Of a stretch of 64,000 nucleotides of DNA, positions 38,901 through 45,882 are shown piece after piece (the first letter of the stretch is position 1; every line of letters begins with the position of its first letter). The position numbers were made by a program, and so were the translations under genes. Under the pieces are notes generated by a model. It was not told where the DNA came from. It saw only the letters and a list, made by a program, of their open reading frames with translations, and ran no database searches. Source of the stretch: Flavobacteriales bacterium (GTDB lineage Bacteria > Bacteroidota > Bacteroidia > NS11-12g > UBA955); assembly GCA_947496375.1 (NCBI GenBank), contig CANMCY010000007.1, forward strand, positions 53,606 to 117,605, written 5' to 3'.

Positions 38901-39359
38901 GTGGTTCACATACCATGAAGAAGTCACATCATCTACCTGTATATACAGCCGACTGTTATTATGTCTGTCTGCCCATGAAGCAGTAGCAGATGGTCCGGCA
39001 TTCAGGGAGAGGCCCATGCATCCAATGGCCGATGTCGCCGACACAGTGATGGTTACCACATCACCCGGCTGCAGGTTCCTGTCATTGCCGGTGTTATCGC
39101 CGGCCGTTTTGAATTTTCTCCATGCTACTGCTTGTTTGCTTGTGCCTCCGCTGTTGGCCCACATCCCCAGTTCGGCAGTGCCTGCATTGGCAAAAACGCT
39201 ACCCCCATTGGTAAAAGTCGTGTAATAACCTGTGTTGCCTAATGTATAAGTTACCTGTGCAGCAACCCGCGGTTGCAGTGCAACTATTGCTAAAACCAAC
39301 AGTACTGAAGACCTTGGTTTTTCGCATGTTTTGACAAATAGGGATAAAAAGTCCCGCAT
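35955..39359 (-). CDS. giant T9SS-secreted beta-helix protein, paralogue
   Basis: A 1134-residue secreted protein with a signal peptide (about 10-35, ending RVAAQ). Residues about 30-240 form a lectin-like or concanavalin-like beta region. Autotransporter-type repeats follow (SYSGATTINAAATLRLN, SYTGDTRIAAGNITVGS, TYTGTTTVAGGTIG), then a domain ending in a type A T9SS sorting signal (IYPNPCRETLHISGI, then LPEGVYAVKIITAEG). Large parts of the repeat and C-terminal regions match the neighbouring paralogue in order. It is probably a cell-surface adhesin or matrix protein; no catalytic motif is seen. Confidence 0.87.
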   Translation of the reverse strand: MRDFLSLFVKTCEKPRSSVLLVLAIVALQPRVAAQVTYTLGNTGYYTTFTNGGSVFANAGTAELGMWANSGGTSKQAVAWRKFKTAGDNTGNDRNLQPGDVVTITVSATSAIGCMGLSLNAGPSATASWADRHNNSRLYIQVDDVTSSWYVNHAGGNSTLNYNVGTTRRDYEFRIHILSETNCNVELWVNGSFHARENNLTMNGTAGANISHFVLYLEDDWNGSSNADIYWKQTFTHNASGGVNLGYFLSTGTFTPGKVTNGLQSTSSVTSQTNAVNIGGSSGTAVIMSQNNSYSGATTINAAATLRLNSAGSSPDGPLGTTAAGTTVSSGGVLDLYGVTLSNSEALTLNGLGISSTGALTNSSTSGATWNGTTTLGSDSRIGATAGSLTLAGNIAGGTNVLFVGGSQNTTISGIISGSGNTNNGSTTSLYKDGTGTLTVNAINSYTGDTRIAAGNITVGSSGNLGSGSDVFVSNNASLTVNANTTVASLQETAVSDAGTASIASGVTLTINGANKGVLYQNSISGSGNLTMNGSGTTKLALFNAQTYTGTTTVAGGTIGTSGAMSSLNYDITGGELEFYNDNLIDDNADFSVSGTGMLDFQGSDVVDNIIMTGGTLVVSAGKTLTINGKLSINSTVNFSVSGNIAFGSNGTLEITSAMNTADVFWPTTNGPKNLTINCVSSTAVVKLHANRTLNGNLTLTSGIFDLFNKSFTYGGSSITRTSGTIDGTTATVEFTNTSSISIPANTFVNADISTLIMNGSGGIRLNSDLFVDDQLTLTNGIITVGNFILEHDQLSNVSGGSASSYVRTNGTGLYKSSISNGSNFTFHVGCSSYNQLYIKNNNGTGVDVFTVKVYDSAWKGGLSGTLFNKDVVFRTWDITKSNPNIGGGVDMKFMYRNSEIIGTLSPPTLNHYNTTTLAWEIALGTGSVSGASPYILTQTGYTGSFSPFVIGGDAVVPLPLTWQSFGCNNTSNGSVELNWSTAMEQNTAAFEVEKSSGLEHFEKIGTIDAAGFSQTTQFYRFEDTTPSAGVAYYRIRQIDRDGKYSFSEICKVKNTPNAAPGIYPNPCRETLHISGIENMKNPHYLLYSTTGVLIGRGKLQGAKFSVKDLPEGVYAVKIITAEGEWQIKFAKVN

Positions 39360-39431
39360 GGAGGGTTGAGGGTAAAAACGATGCTAAATGTAAATTTAAC
39401 ACTTATTCAAGACAGATGCAAGTAATTTGTG

Positions 39432-41687
39432 TTAAAATCGCAATGTTATCCCCCCCATCACATTTCTTCCCGCCTGGGGATACAGAAACACTTCCTGGGT
39501 AATATCTCGGCTTCCATAGGTATACATAAAGGTATAGCCATTCGATGAATAAAGGGTATTGAAGACATTCAATACCTGAAATTGAATGTCCAGCGCTGCG
39601 CCCGTTTTCAGGGTGTAACTTTTTTTCAGCCAAAGTTCTCCAAATTGATAGGGGTTTAAACTTCGGTAGGTATCGCCGGTGTTGTCCAGGTATTGCCGTC
39701 CTACATATTTGTGCAGGTATCTCACGCTTGTTTTGCCGGGTAGGGCATATTCTATCCAAAAAGCTGCATTGGTGGCGGGTGACATGGCAATGGGTACATT
39801 CCGGAAAAGACTGTCGTTTTGCTCATAGGTAAAATAATCAGGGATTACCGTGGCTATTCTTTCTATCCTGTTTTGGCTCAATGAAATATTGCCACCGACC
39901 GTGAATTTTGAAGATAGTTTTTGCTCAAATCCGATTTCAATTCCCCTTCTATAGCTTTTTTCAACATTGCGCCTCAGCGGATTGCCTACATCATTGACTT
40001 CGCCGGTAAGCACCAGCTGGTTTCGGTAGTTCATGTAATAAAGGTTCACAAACAGCGAACCATTAGGCCCTGAGCGATTCCAGCCCAATTCGAAATCGGT
40101 GAGTTGTTCGGGTTTGGGTGCATCGCCGGTTTTGTGGTCGGTGAAATCACTGCGTGAGGGTTCTCTGTTGGCTATACTTACGCTGCCGTAGAAGCTCTGA
40201 TTGTTTCTCCGGTAAACCAGGCCGGCTTTGGGGTTAAAAAACTCGAAATTGCCCAAGAAATCAATCTTTCTAAGGTCATTATCTGTGCCCAACCCTGAGT
40301 GATGTACTTTTCTGTATTGCAGGTCTATCCAGGTTTGCAGGTTTGGGGTCCATTGATGGGTGTTTTTAACAAATAGCGACAGGTCTCTTTTAAAACCGGT
40401 ACCGTTATAATAAGACTGATCCGGAGTGGCTTGCGGTGCCTGAGAGGCCCACACGATGCGCCCGTAATGTTTGCCATTGTATTCATTGTATCCGATGCCC
40501 GCGATCCAGGATGATTTTTTTGTGTTGAAATTCCAGTTGATGTTGCTGCCCAGCAAATGGTTGTCCAGCCAGCGACGGCGAACCATATCGCTGCGCGTGA
40601 TGGTGTCTGTACCTGTGATTATAGGTAATAAAAGATAATTTGACAGTTTGTCCTGATAGCGGAATTGCTCAAAATAGCCCAATCCCCGGGTGTAATACAG
40701 GGTGGCATTCAGGTGGCTGTTCGTACCTGTTTTTGTTGTGAAATACAAATGGTGATGGTTTTGGGTATAGTCGTCTATTTCCCTTGGATAGTTGTAGTAA
40801 TTATAGGTTCTGGGGTTTGAACCGAACAGGTTTGCGGAATCAGCGGCCGTTTTGTATGTCACACCCAGGTTGCGGTAGTAATGGTTCAATAAATCCGTTT
40901 CAGATCCCTGCAGTTTTTCTTTGGGTACACCCCACCAGGCCTGATAGGTTTGTTCTTTCCCGCCAAATGAAAGGTATTTCATGGACCAGTTTTTCCCCTG
41001 ATATCCCAGTGAAGCCATATAGGACCGCAACTTGCTGCCGGCGCGGTCTACAAATCCGTCACTGTTGATGGCAGATAGTCTGAAATCTGCTGTCCAGTGG
41101 CCATTTATCAAACCGGTTCCACCCGCTAAGGAATTTCTAAATGTACCAAAGCTTCCTGCCGTATTTGAAAATAAGAGATAGGGCTGCTGAGCGCTGAATG
41201 TCTGCATGTTTACCGTAGCACCAAACGCGCCAGCACCGTGGGTGCTTGTTCCGGCACCCCGCTGAATCTGCACACTGGAGAGTCCGGTGGCCATGTCGGG
41301 CATATTTACCCAGAAAGTTCCGTGGCTTTCCGCATCGTTGATGGGAACACCGTTAATGGTGACGTTGGTTCTTGTAGCATCGCTACCCCGCACCCGGATG
41401 CCGGTGTAGCCAATCCCTGCTCCTGCATCGGTGGTGATGGTTACTCCCGGCTGGAACTGCAACAATACCGGTAAATCGCGGCCGGTGTTCTGCAACTGAA
41501 TCTCCTTACGGGAAACGGTGGTTTGGGCAATGGGTGTTCCCTTTGTTGCACGCGATGCCGATACCATTACCTCCTCAATAGTGCCGGGCAGTGTGTCTTG
41601 ATTTACAGCGATAGTGTTGGCAGAAAGCTGTGCCCAAACAGGAACAGCAGCAATGGCCAGGGTGACAATCAGTAATGTTTTTTTCAT
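39432..41687 (-). CDS. TonB-dependent receptor, predicted thiamin(e) transporter
   Basis: A 751-residue TonB-dependent receptor with a signal peptide (1-19, ending PVWAQ). The plug is at about 35-160 (EEVMVSASRATKGTPIAQTT; GIRVRGSDATRTNVTINGVP) and the barrel ends NVMGGITLRF. Unlike SusC it has no carboxypeptidase-like N-terminal domain. It is preceded by a complete TPP riboswitch, so uptake of thiamine or a phosphorylated form is a strong inference. No thiamine biosynthesis gene is adjacent. The only leftward neighbours are the T9SS proteins, about 70 nt further on. Confidence 0.9.
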   Translation of the reverse strand: MKKTLLIVTLAIAAVPVWAQLSANTIAVNQDTLPGTIEEVMVSASRATKGTPIAQTTVSRKEIQLQNTGRDLPVLLQFQPGVTITTDAGAGIGYTGIRVRGSDATRTNVTINGVPINDAESHGTFWVNMPDMATGLSSVQIQRGAGTSTHGAGAFGATVNMQTFSAQQPYLLFSNTAGSFGTFRNSLAGGTGLINGHWTADFRLSAINSDGFVDRAGSKLRSYMASLGYQGKNWSMKYLSFGGKEQTYQAWWGVPKEKLQGSETDLLNHYYRNLGVTYKTAADSANLFGSNPRTYNYYNYPREIDDYTQNHHHLYFTTKTGTNSHLNATLYYTRGLGYFEQFRYQDKLSNYLLLPIITGTDTITRSDMVRRRWLDNHLLGSNINWNFNTKKSSWIAGIGYNEYNGKHYGRIVWASQAPQATPDQSYYNGTGFKRDLSLFVKNTHQWTPNLQTWIDLQYRKVHHSGLGTDNDLRKIDFLGNFEFFNPKAGLVYRRNNQSFYGSVSIANREPSRSDFTDHKTGDAPKPEQLTDFELGWNRSGPNGSLFVNLYYMNYRNQLVLTGEVNDVGNPLRRNVEKSYRRGIEIGFEQKLSSKFTVGGNISLSQNRIERIATVIPDYFTYEQNDSLFRNVPIAMSPATNAAFWIEYALPGKTSVRYLHKYVGRQYLDNTGDTYRSLNPYQFGELWLKKSYTLKTGAALDIQFQVLNVFNTLYSSNGYTFMYTYGSRDITQEVFLYPQAGRNVMGGITLRF

Positions 41688-41708
41688 GGATGCGTATTGT
41701 TTGCATCC
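41688..41708 (-). promoter_or_regulatory. start-codon-proximal hairpin of the TPP riboswitch
   Basis: On the minus strand GGATGC (41708-41703) pairs with GCATCC (41693-41688) around a 9-nt loop. The ATG begins at the very next base. GGATGC is also part of a longer alternative helix with the 5' strand of the aptamer, so this is the likely switching element. Confidence 0.7.
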
Positions 41709-41732
41709 GGGGCGCCTTGCTTAAGGCGACAC

Positions 41733-41812
41733 ATTTCCCTGCGCAGGCATTATCCTGATCAGGTATTGCGGGTATTGTCTCAGCGTTTCCTATGGGAAAG
41801 CACCCCGAATGC
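41733..41812 (-). ncRNA. TPP riboswitch (THI-box)
   Basis: On the minus strand the conserved order is complete: GGGGTGC, then CGCTGAGACAATACCCG, then ACCTGATCAGGATAATGCC, then TGCGCAGGGAA. These are the P2/P3 and P4/P5 sensor elements for the pyrimidine and pyrophosphate of TPP. It lies 46 nt before the TonB receptor ATG. A -7 box (TACCTTTG, 41825-41818) places the transcription start at the first bases of the aptamer. The expression platform looks translational; no T run follows its hairpins. Confidence 0.95.
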
Positions 41813-41817
41813 TGCTA

Positions 41818-41825
41818 CAAAGGTA
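41818..41825 (-). promoter_or_regulatory. -7 box of the TPP riboswitch transcript
   Basis: The minus strand reads TACCTTTG, an exact TAnnTTTG. CTG at 41847-41845 stands 19 nt upstream as a weak -33 element. Confidence 0.6.
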
Positions 41826-41862
41826 GGAAAATGCGAACGGACTTCAGGTATGGAAAAGAACC

Positions 41863-42858
41863 TTATGCCTTGAGGTATCCCTTTTGAATCAGTAACTCTG
41901 AGATTTGTACCGCGTTGGTTGCCGCTCCTTTACGCAGATTATCGCTCACTACCCACATATTCAGGGTGTTTGCACGGCTTTCATCACGGCGCAACCGACC
42001 TACAAAAACCTCATCCTTATCGTGGCTCCAGATCGGCATGGGATAAACGTTGTGTTGCACATCATCCTGCACCAACACACCAGGCGCATTATCCAGCAGG
42101 GATTTTACTTCACCCAGGTCAAAATCTTTCTCAAACTCCACATTGATGCTTTCGCTGTGTCCACCCGTGGTGGGCACCCGCACCGTAGTGGCTGTTACAG
42201 GCATGTCGGGTACTTCCATGATTTTGCGGGTTTCCAGTATCATTTTCATTTCCTCTTTGGTGTAGCCATTTTCGAGGAATACATCTATATGCGGAAGGAT
42301 ATTACGGTCTATGGGGTGGGGATACACCGGGTTTACAGGTCGCCCTTCACGCTCTGCATTCATTTGTTCAACGGCTTTTTGGCCTGTACCTGTTACACTT
42401 TGATACGTGCTTACCACAATGCGTTTGATTCCATATCGGTCATGCAGCGGCTTTAGGGCCACCAGCATTTGAATGGTACTGCAGTTGGGGTTTGCGATGA
42501 TGTGATTGTTCTGGTTCAGTGCATTGGGATTTACCTCGGGTACCAGCAATGGAATATCTTTTTCCATGCGCCAAGCACTGCTGTTGTCCACTACGTATGT
42601 GCCTTTGGCAGCAAATTTCGGAGCAAATTCTTTACTCACGGAACCACCGGCGCTGAAAAGTGCCAAATCCGGAGCTGCGTCTATGGCGGTTTGCATGGAA
42701 ACTACTTTCCAGGTTTTATCATTAAAGATAATTTCCTTACCTACACTGCTTTCGCTTGCGACGGGAATTAATTCAGAAACGGGAAATTTCCGTTCTGCAA
42801 GCACCTGCAACATTTTGGAGCCCACCAGTCCGGTGACCCCTACAACAGCCACTTTCAC
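41863..42858 (-). CDS. asd: aspartate-semialdehyde dehydrogenase
   Basis: A 331-residue enzyme of the aspartate-derived amino acid and diaminopimelate pathway. The N-terminal nucleotide-binding motif is VVGVTGLVGSKMLQVL, the catalytic cysteine is C126 in NPNCSTIQ, and GGHSESINVEF carries the active-site histidine region. Length is normal. It is the last gene of a leftward operon behind a small lipoprotein (3-nt gap). Confidence 0.95.
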   Translation of the reverse strand: MKVAVVGVTGLVGSKMLQVLAERKFPVSELIPVASESSVGKEIIFNDKTWKVVSMQTAIDAAPDLALFSAGGSVSKEFAPKFAAKGTYVVDNSSAWRMEKDIPLLVPEVNPNALNQNNHIIANPNCSTIQMLVALKPLHDRYGIKRIVVSTYQSVTGTGQKAVEQMNAEREGRPVNPVYPHPIDRNILPHIDVFLENGYTKEEMKMILETRKIMEVPDMPVTATTVRVPTTGGHSESINVEFEKDFDLGEVKSLLDNAPGVLVQDDVQHNVYPMPIWSHDKDEVFVGRLRRDESRANTLNMWVVSDNLRKGAATNAVQISELLIQKGYLKA

Positions 42859-42861
42859 GGC

Positions 42862-43125
42862 TTATTTTACCTCCTCAGCTTCGATGATAACCTTGGGTTC
42901 TTCAACCTTTTGGTTGTCAAGCGGATCAGGAACTGCAGATCTGGTTGCGGTATCGCCGGGCTTGGGTGCGTTTTGATTTTCCAGTTTTTCAAAATCGGCT
43001 TCCTGACGCGCATTGTCGGTGCTATCCTGTTCCTGTTTTTCTTCTTCGGTATAAGCACCTTCGCCGGAGCAAGAAGTACCGAAAATGAGAACTCCTACGC
43101 TAAAAATCATCAATACGTATTTCAT
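42862..43125 (-). CDS. small acidic lipoprotein
   Basis: An 87-residue lipoprotein (lipobox FGTSC, C19) with a low-complexity tail rich in Glu, Asp and Lys (EEEKQEQD; EEPKVIIEAEE). It is probably a disordered periplasmic or surface lipoprotein of unknown role. It is packed between asd and the TrpF-like gene in the same orientation. Confidence 0.7.
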   Translation of the reverse strand: MKYVLMIFSVGVLIFGTSCSGEGAYTEEEKQEQDSTDNARQEADFEKLENQNAPKPGDTATRSAVPDPLDNQKVEEPKVIIEAEEVK

Positions 43126-43156
43126 AAGGGCAAAATTACACTAGCCAATTGAATTC

Positions 43157-43636
43157 TTAAAGAATTTCGAGGGCTTCAAAAAAATCATTCCAATCGGAGA
43201 AGTCTTTAATGCCTGTAGATACGGACTCAAAACAATCCATACTAATGCCCCACGGCTCTGTTTCTTTAATTTTTTCGGCTGCTTCTGCATTGGGATTCGC
43301 CTTCACGAATTCATCCTCGCCATTCATTTTTGCGTCGATAATCCAAAGCAGGTTCTGTTCAGAAAATGCCTCTTTCATAGCGGGATGGTCTTGGGCACTC
43401 ACTTCCAGGCCATTAACGGGAAGGATGTTTAGCAGCGCCTTCACTTTTTCAATGGCAGCTGCATTTTTAACTTCCAGTATAATCTCCGGACCCGAGCACC
43501 AGCCAATGATTTCCTGAATGGTGGAAGTAGGTAATTCGTTTTCATCGCCAATGGAAAAACCAATGTAGTCCGCCATGACGGCAGCTGCATACCTCGCATC
43601 TGCCAGGTCGCGGATGTTGTTAAACTTAATTTTCAC
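43157..43636 (-). CDS. TrpF-like TIM-barrel remnant lacking the catalytic site
   Basis: A 159-residue soluble protein whose two ends resemble phosphoribosylanthranilate isomerase (TrpF). The N-terminus MKIKFNNIRDLADARYAAAV followed by ADYIGFSIGDEN matches the VKICG-x-DADYIGFIF order, but the active-site Cys (ICG) is replaced (KFNN). The C-terminus GISMDCFESVSTGIKDFSDW resembles the phosphate-binding VDVSSGVE-KD region. It is about 50 residues shorter than true TrpF. It lies between PDH E2 and a lipoprotein. It may be a repurposed binding protein; catalytic TrpF function is unlikely. Confidence 0.6.
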   Translation of the reverse strand: MKIKFNNIRDLADARYAAAVMADYIGFSIGDENELPTSTIQEIIGWCSGPEIILEVKNAAAIEKVKALLNILPVNGLEVSAQDHPAMKEAFSEQNLLWIIDAKMNGEDEFVKANPNAEAAEKIKETEPWGISMDCFESVSTGIKDFSDWNDFFEALEIL

Positions 43637-43652
43637 GCGGGGAAGGACAAGG

Positions 43653-44888
43653 TTAAACCAGCATTTTTACCGGTTCTTCCAGGTATTCTTTGAAGGAATT
43701 CAGGAAGGCAGCACCAATAGCGCCATCCACCACGCGGTGGTCGCAGCTCAGGGTTACTTTCATGGTTTTCACCGGCTTGATTTCGCCATTTACCACGCCT
43801 ACAGTGTCTTTAACCGCACCCACAGCCATAATGCAGGCATCGGGTGGGTTAATGATGGCGGTAAATTCCTCAATGCCAAACATGCCCAGGTTGCTGATGG
43901 TAAAGGTGTTTCCGGCCCAGTCCTGGGGTTGTAGTTTTTTCTCTTTTGCACGCTTGCCATAATCTTTCACCTCTGCGCTAATCTGGCTCAGGGATTTCTG
44001 ATCTGCGAAGCGAACCACAGGCACCAGCAGGCCTTCGTCTACGGCCATGGCAACGCCAATATGGATGTGGTGGTTGTATCTGATTTTGGTGCCCAACCAG
44101 CTGCTGTTTACCTTGGGGTTTTTGCGCAACGCAGCAGCAGCGGCCTTGATTACCAGGTCGTTCATGCTGATTTTTACCTCGCTGATGGCGTTCATCTGCT
44201 CGCGGGCCGCGCTGGCCTTGTCCATGTTGATTTCCATGGTGAGGTAGAAGTGGGGCGCAGTGAATTTGCTTTCGCTGAGGCGGCCTGCAATGGTTTTGCG
44301 CATCTGGCTTACCGCAACTTCCTCGAAGCTCTCTGTGCCTGAAACATGCACAACGGCGGGTGCAGACTGCGTTTCAGTGCCGGGTACGAACGACTCAACG
44401 TCTTTGCGCACAATACGACCGTTTTCGCCGCTGCCTTGAATCTGGCTTAGGTCAACACCTTTATCCTGTGCGAGTTTTTTGGCCAGGGGAGAGGCTTTCA
44501 ACCTTTCATCGCCCGATGCAACCGGGGGAGCAGATACCGCAGCCGGCGCAGAAACAGTGGGTTGTGCAGCCGGAGTTTCGGGCGTTTCCTCAGCTGCAGG
44601 GGCTGGCGCAGCAGCAGCGGGTGCACCTGCAAGCAAAGACTGATAATCTTCGCCGGCGGCACCTACCACGGCAATCACACCATCCACGGGAATGGTACTT
44701 CCCTCATCCACAAGATACAGAATGCTGCCTTTGGCATACACCTCCATATCCATGGTGGCTTTGTCGGTTTCCACTTCGGCAAGTACATCTCCGCTCTTCA
44801 CGGAATCACCTACTTTGTAGTTCCATTTCACAATGACACCCTCGGTCATTGTATCGCTCATTTTGGGCAATTTAACTGCTTCGGCCAT
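43653..44888 (-). CDS. pdhC: dihydrolipoamide acetyltransferase (pyruvate dehydrogenase E2)
   Basis: A 411-residue E2. One lipoyl domain carries the lipoyl lysine K43 in ETDKATMD. An Ala/Pro linker (about 80-120) leads to the E3/E1-binding domain (LKASPLAKKLAQDKGVDL, then GRIVRKDV). The catalytic domain ends with DHRVVDGAIGAAFL, containing the catalytic His and Asp. The specificity is pyruvate by overall resemblance; 2-oxoglutarate or branched-chain E2s are less likely. E1 and E3 are not in the window. The -7 box TATCTTTG (44906-44899) is 10 nt before the ATG. Confidence 0.92.
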   Translation of the reverse strand: MAEAVKLPKMSDTMTEGVIVKWNYKVGDSVKSGDVLAEVETDKATMDMEVYAKGSILYLVDEGSTIPVDGVIAVVGAAGEDYQSLLAGAPAAAAPAPAAEETPETPAAQPTVSAPAAVSAPPVASGDERLKASPLAKKLAQDKGVDLSQIQGSGENGRIVRKDVESFVPGTETQSAPAVVHVSGTESFEEVAVSQMRKTIAGRLSESKFTAPHFYLTMEINMDKASAAREQMNAISEVKISMNDLVIKAAAAALRKNPKVNSSWLGTKIRYNHHIHIGVAMAVDEGLLVPVVRFADQKSLSQISAEVKDYGKRAKEKKLQPQDWAGNTFTISNLGMFGIEEFTAIINPPDACIMAVGAVKDTVGVVNGEIKPVKTMKVTLSCDHRVVDGAIGAAFLNSFKEYLEEPVKMLV

Positions 44889-44898
44889 AAAAGGATTG

Positions 44899-44906
44899 CA
44901 AAGATA
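44899..44906 (-). promoter_or_regulatory. -7 box of the E2-asd operon promoter
   Basis: The minus strand reads TATCTTTG, an exact TAnnTTTG. No clear TTG at -33. Confidence 0.5.
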
Positions 44907-44924
44907 ACAAAATTAGGAATTGAA

Positions 44925-44966
44925 TTTCCCCATTGCTGGGTGTTTAAACCCGCAGCAATGGGGAAA
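44925..44966 (-). terminator. strong hairpin between the antitoxin and E2 genes
   Basis: A perfect 14-bp stem (44925-44938 with 44953-44966) encloses a 14-nt loop. It lies 20 nt after the antitoxin stop and 19 nt before the E2 -7 box. No long T run follows, so termination may be partial. Confidence 0.5.
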
Positions 44967-44985
44967 TCATGTATAAGTATTGCCG

Positions 44986-45315
44986 TTATGCTAGTTTGAC
45001 TGTTTGGTTAAGCAACTCTACATTGAAATTAATCTTTGCGTTAAGTGCTTTAAATACTTTTATGATGGTTTCAAATCGTGCGTCTGTCAAACAGTTTTCA
45101 AGTTTTGAAATTTGGGCCTTTTGAACACCGACAAGTCGTCCAAGTTCTTCTTGCGTTAAGTTTCGTTCGATACGCGCTTGCCTGATAGCTTCCCCGATTA
45201 AGTCAAGCCGCAATTCGTTTTCAAAAGCTTCACGCTTTGGTGTTCCACGTTTACCAATGTGTTTATCGGTAATCTCTTCTAAGCTGTATGTTTTTAATCC
45301 TTGCTTTTTATTCAT
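44986..45315 (-). CDS. HigA-type XRE antitoxin
   Basis: A 109-residue protein with a helix-turn-helix domain of the XRE family (about residues 40-95: IRQARIERNLTQEELGRLVG, then KAQISKLENC). The N-terminal 35 residues are charged and may bind the toxin. It lies 12 nt after a broken RelE/HigB-like toxin gene, in the toxin-first order of higBA modules. It would bind DNA of its own promoter. With the toxin broken it may persist as an orphan regulator or an anti-addiction factor. Confidence 0.85.
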   Translation of the reverse strand: MNKKQGLKTYSLEEITDKHIGKRGTPKREAFENELRLDLIGEAIRQARIERNLTQEELGRLVGVQKAQISKLENCLTDARFETIIKVFKALNAKINFNVELLNQTVKLA

Positions 45316-45327
45316 GGTCGTGAGATT

Positions 45328-45672
45328 TTAACGGTCTTTAGTTTCAAAATATTTTCTTCTCAAACGTTCTGCTTTGTCTAGGTCACTTTGCGGTGTTTTG
45401 GCTGTTTTCTTAATTAGGCCATGGGTTGTTATTACTACAGTGTCGGTCTTTTCTGATTTGTTCCAAAAAGCAAAGAGTCTGTAGTGGGTCTTTTTAAACA
45501 GCGTTCTAAACTCCCAAATTTCATCGGTCAGTTTTTTAAAAAGTTATTTGTCGTTTGAAACTCTCGCTTTTGTGATGTTGTAAATGATTTTATCTCTTAC
45601 TTTCTCGTCAAGACTTTCAAGGAACGCAGCAGCTTCTTCTAAAAACTCAACTTTAAATTTGGGTTCCTGCAC
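45328..45672 (-). pseudogene. RelE/HigB-like toxin gene with an in-frame stop
   Basis: A frame of 115 codons reads from GTG at 45672 to TAA at 45328, interrupted once by TAA at codon 43 (45546-45544). The first part reads EPKFKVEFLEEAAAFLESL and KVRDKIIYNITKARVS; after the stop it continues LFKKLTDEIWEFRTLFK, THYRLFAFW and VVITTHGLIKKTAKTP. This is the RelE/HigB ribonuclease pattern (K.L...IWE.R....YR..F...H.F.KK..KTP). One G-to-T change (GAA to TAA) would explain the stop. Because a single base is responsible, sequencing error cannot be excluded. Confidence 0.8.
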
Positions 45673-45688
45673 TTGTTAAACGTTTCTA

Positions 45689-45719
45689 CGAAGTTAGAAG
45701 TTTCTTTATTAGGAAACAA
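45689..45719 (-). promoter_or_regulatory. promoter of the toxin-antitoxin pair
   Basis: On the minus strand TTG (45719-45717), a 20-nt spacer and TAACTTCG (45696-45689), 16 nt before the toxin GTG. Confidence 0.5.
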
Positions 45720-45845
45720 ATTTTTATTAGAGATTTTTTACTTAGGGAAGCTATCAGAGAATGAATATACGAAAAAAGATAAACAAAAACAAATTATTCC
45801 GTGGCCAAAAACCGCTTTCATCATCCTGTATATGTGACATAAATG

Positions 45846-45878
45846 TTGACAGCATTTTTCATGGCTGTATTACCTTCG
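45846..45878 (+). promoter_or_regulatory. promoter of thyA
   Basis: TTG at 45846-45848, a 22-nt spacer and TACCTTCG at 45871-45878; the ATG follows 4 nt later, so transcript and coding start nearly coincide. Confidence 0.55.
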
Positions 45879-45882
45879 CCTC

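Noticed and set aside
32653..39359. Repeated segments as a DNA repeat or CRISPR-like array
   Set aside because: The periodicity is at protein level (beta-helix turns); the DNA copies are diverged and there are no constant repeats with unique spacers.
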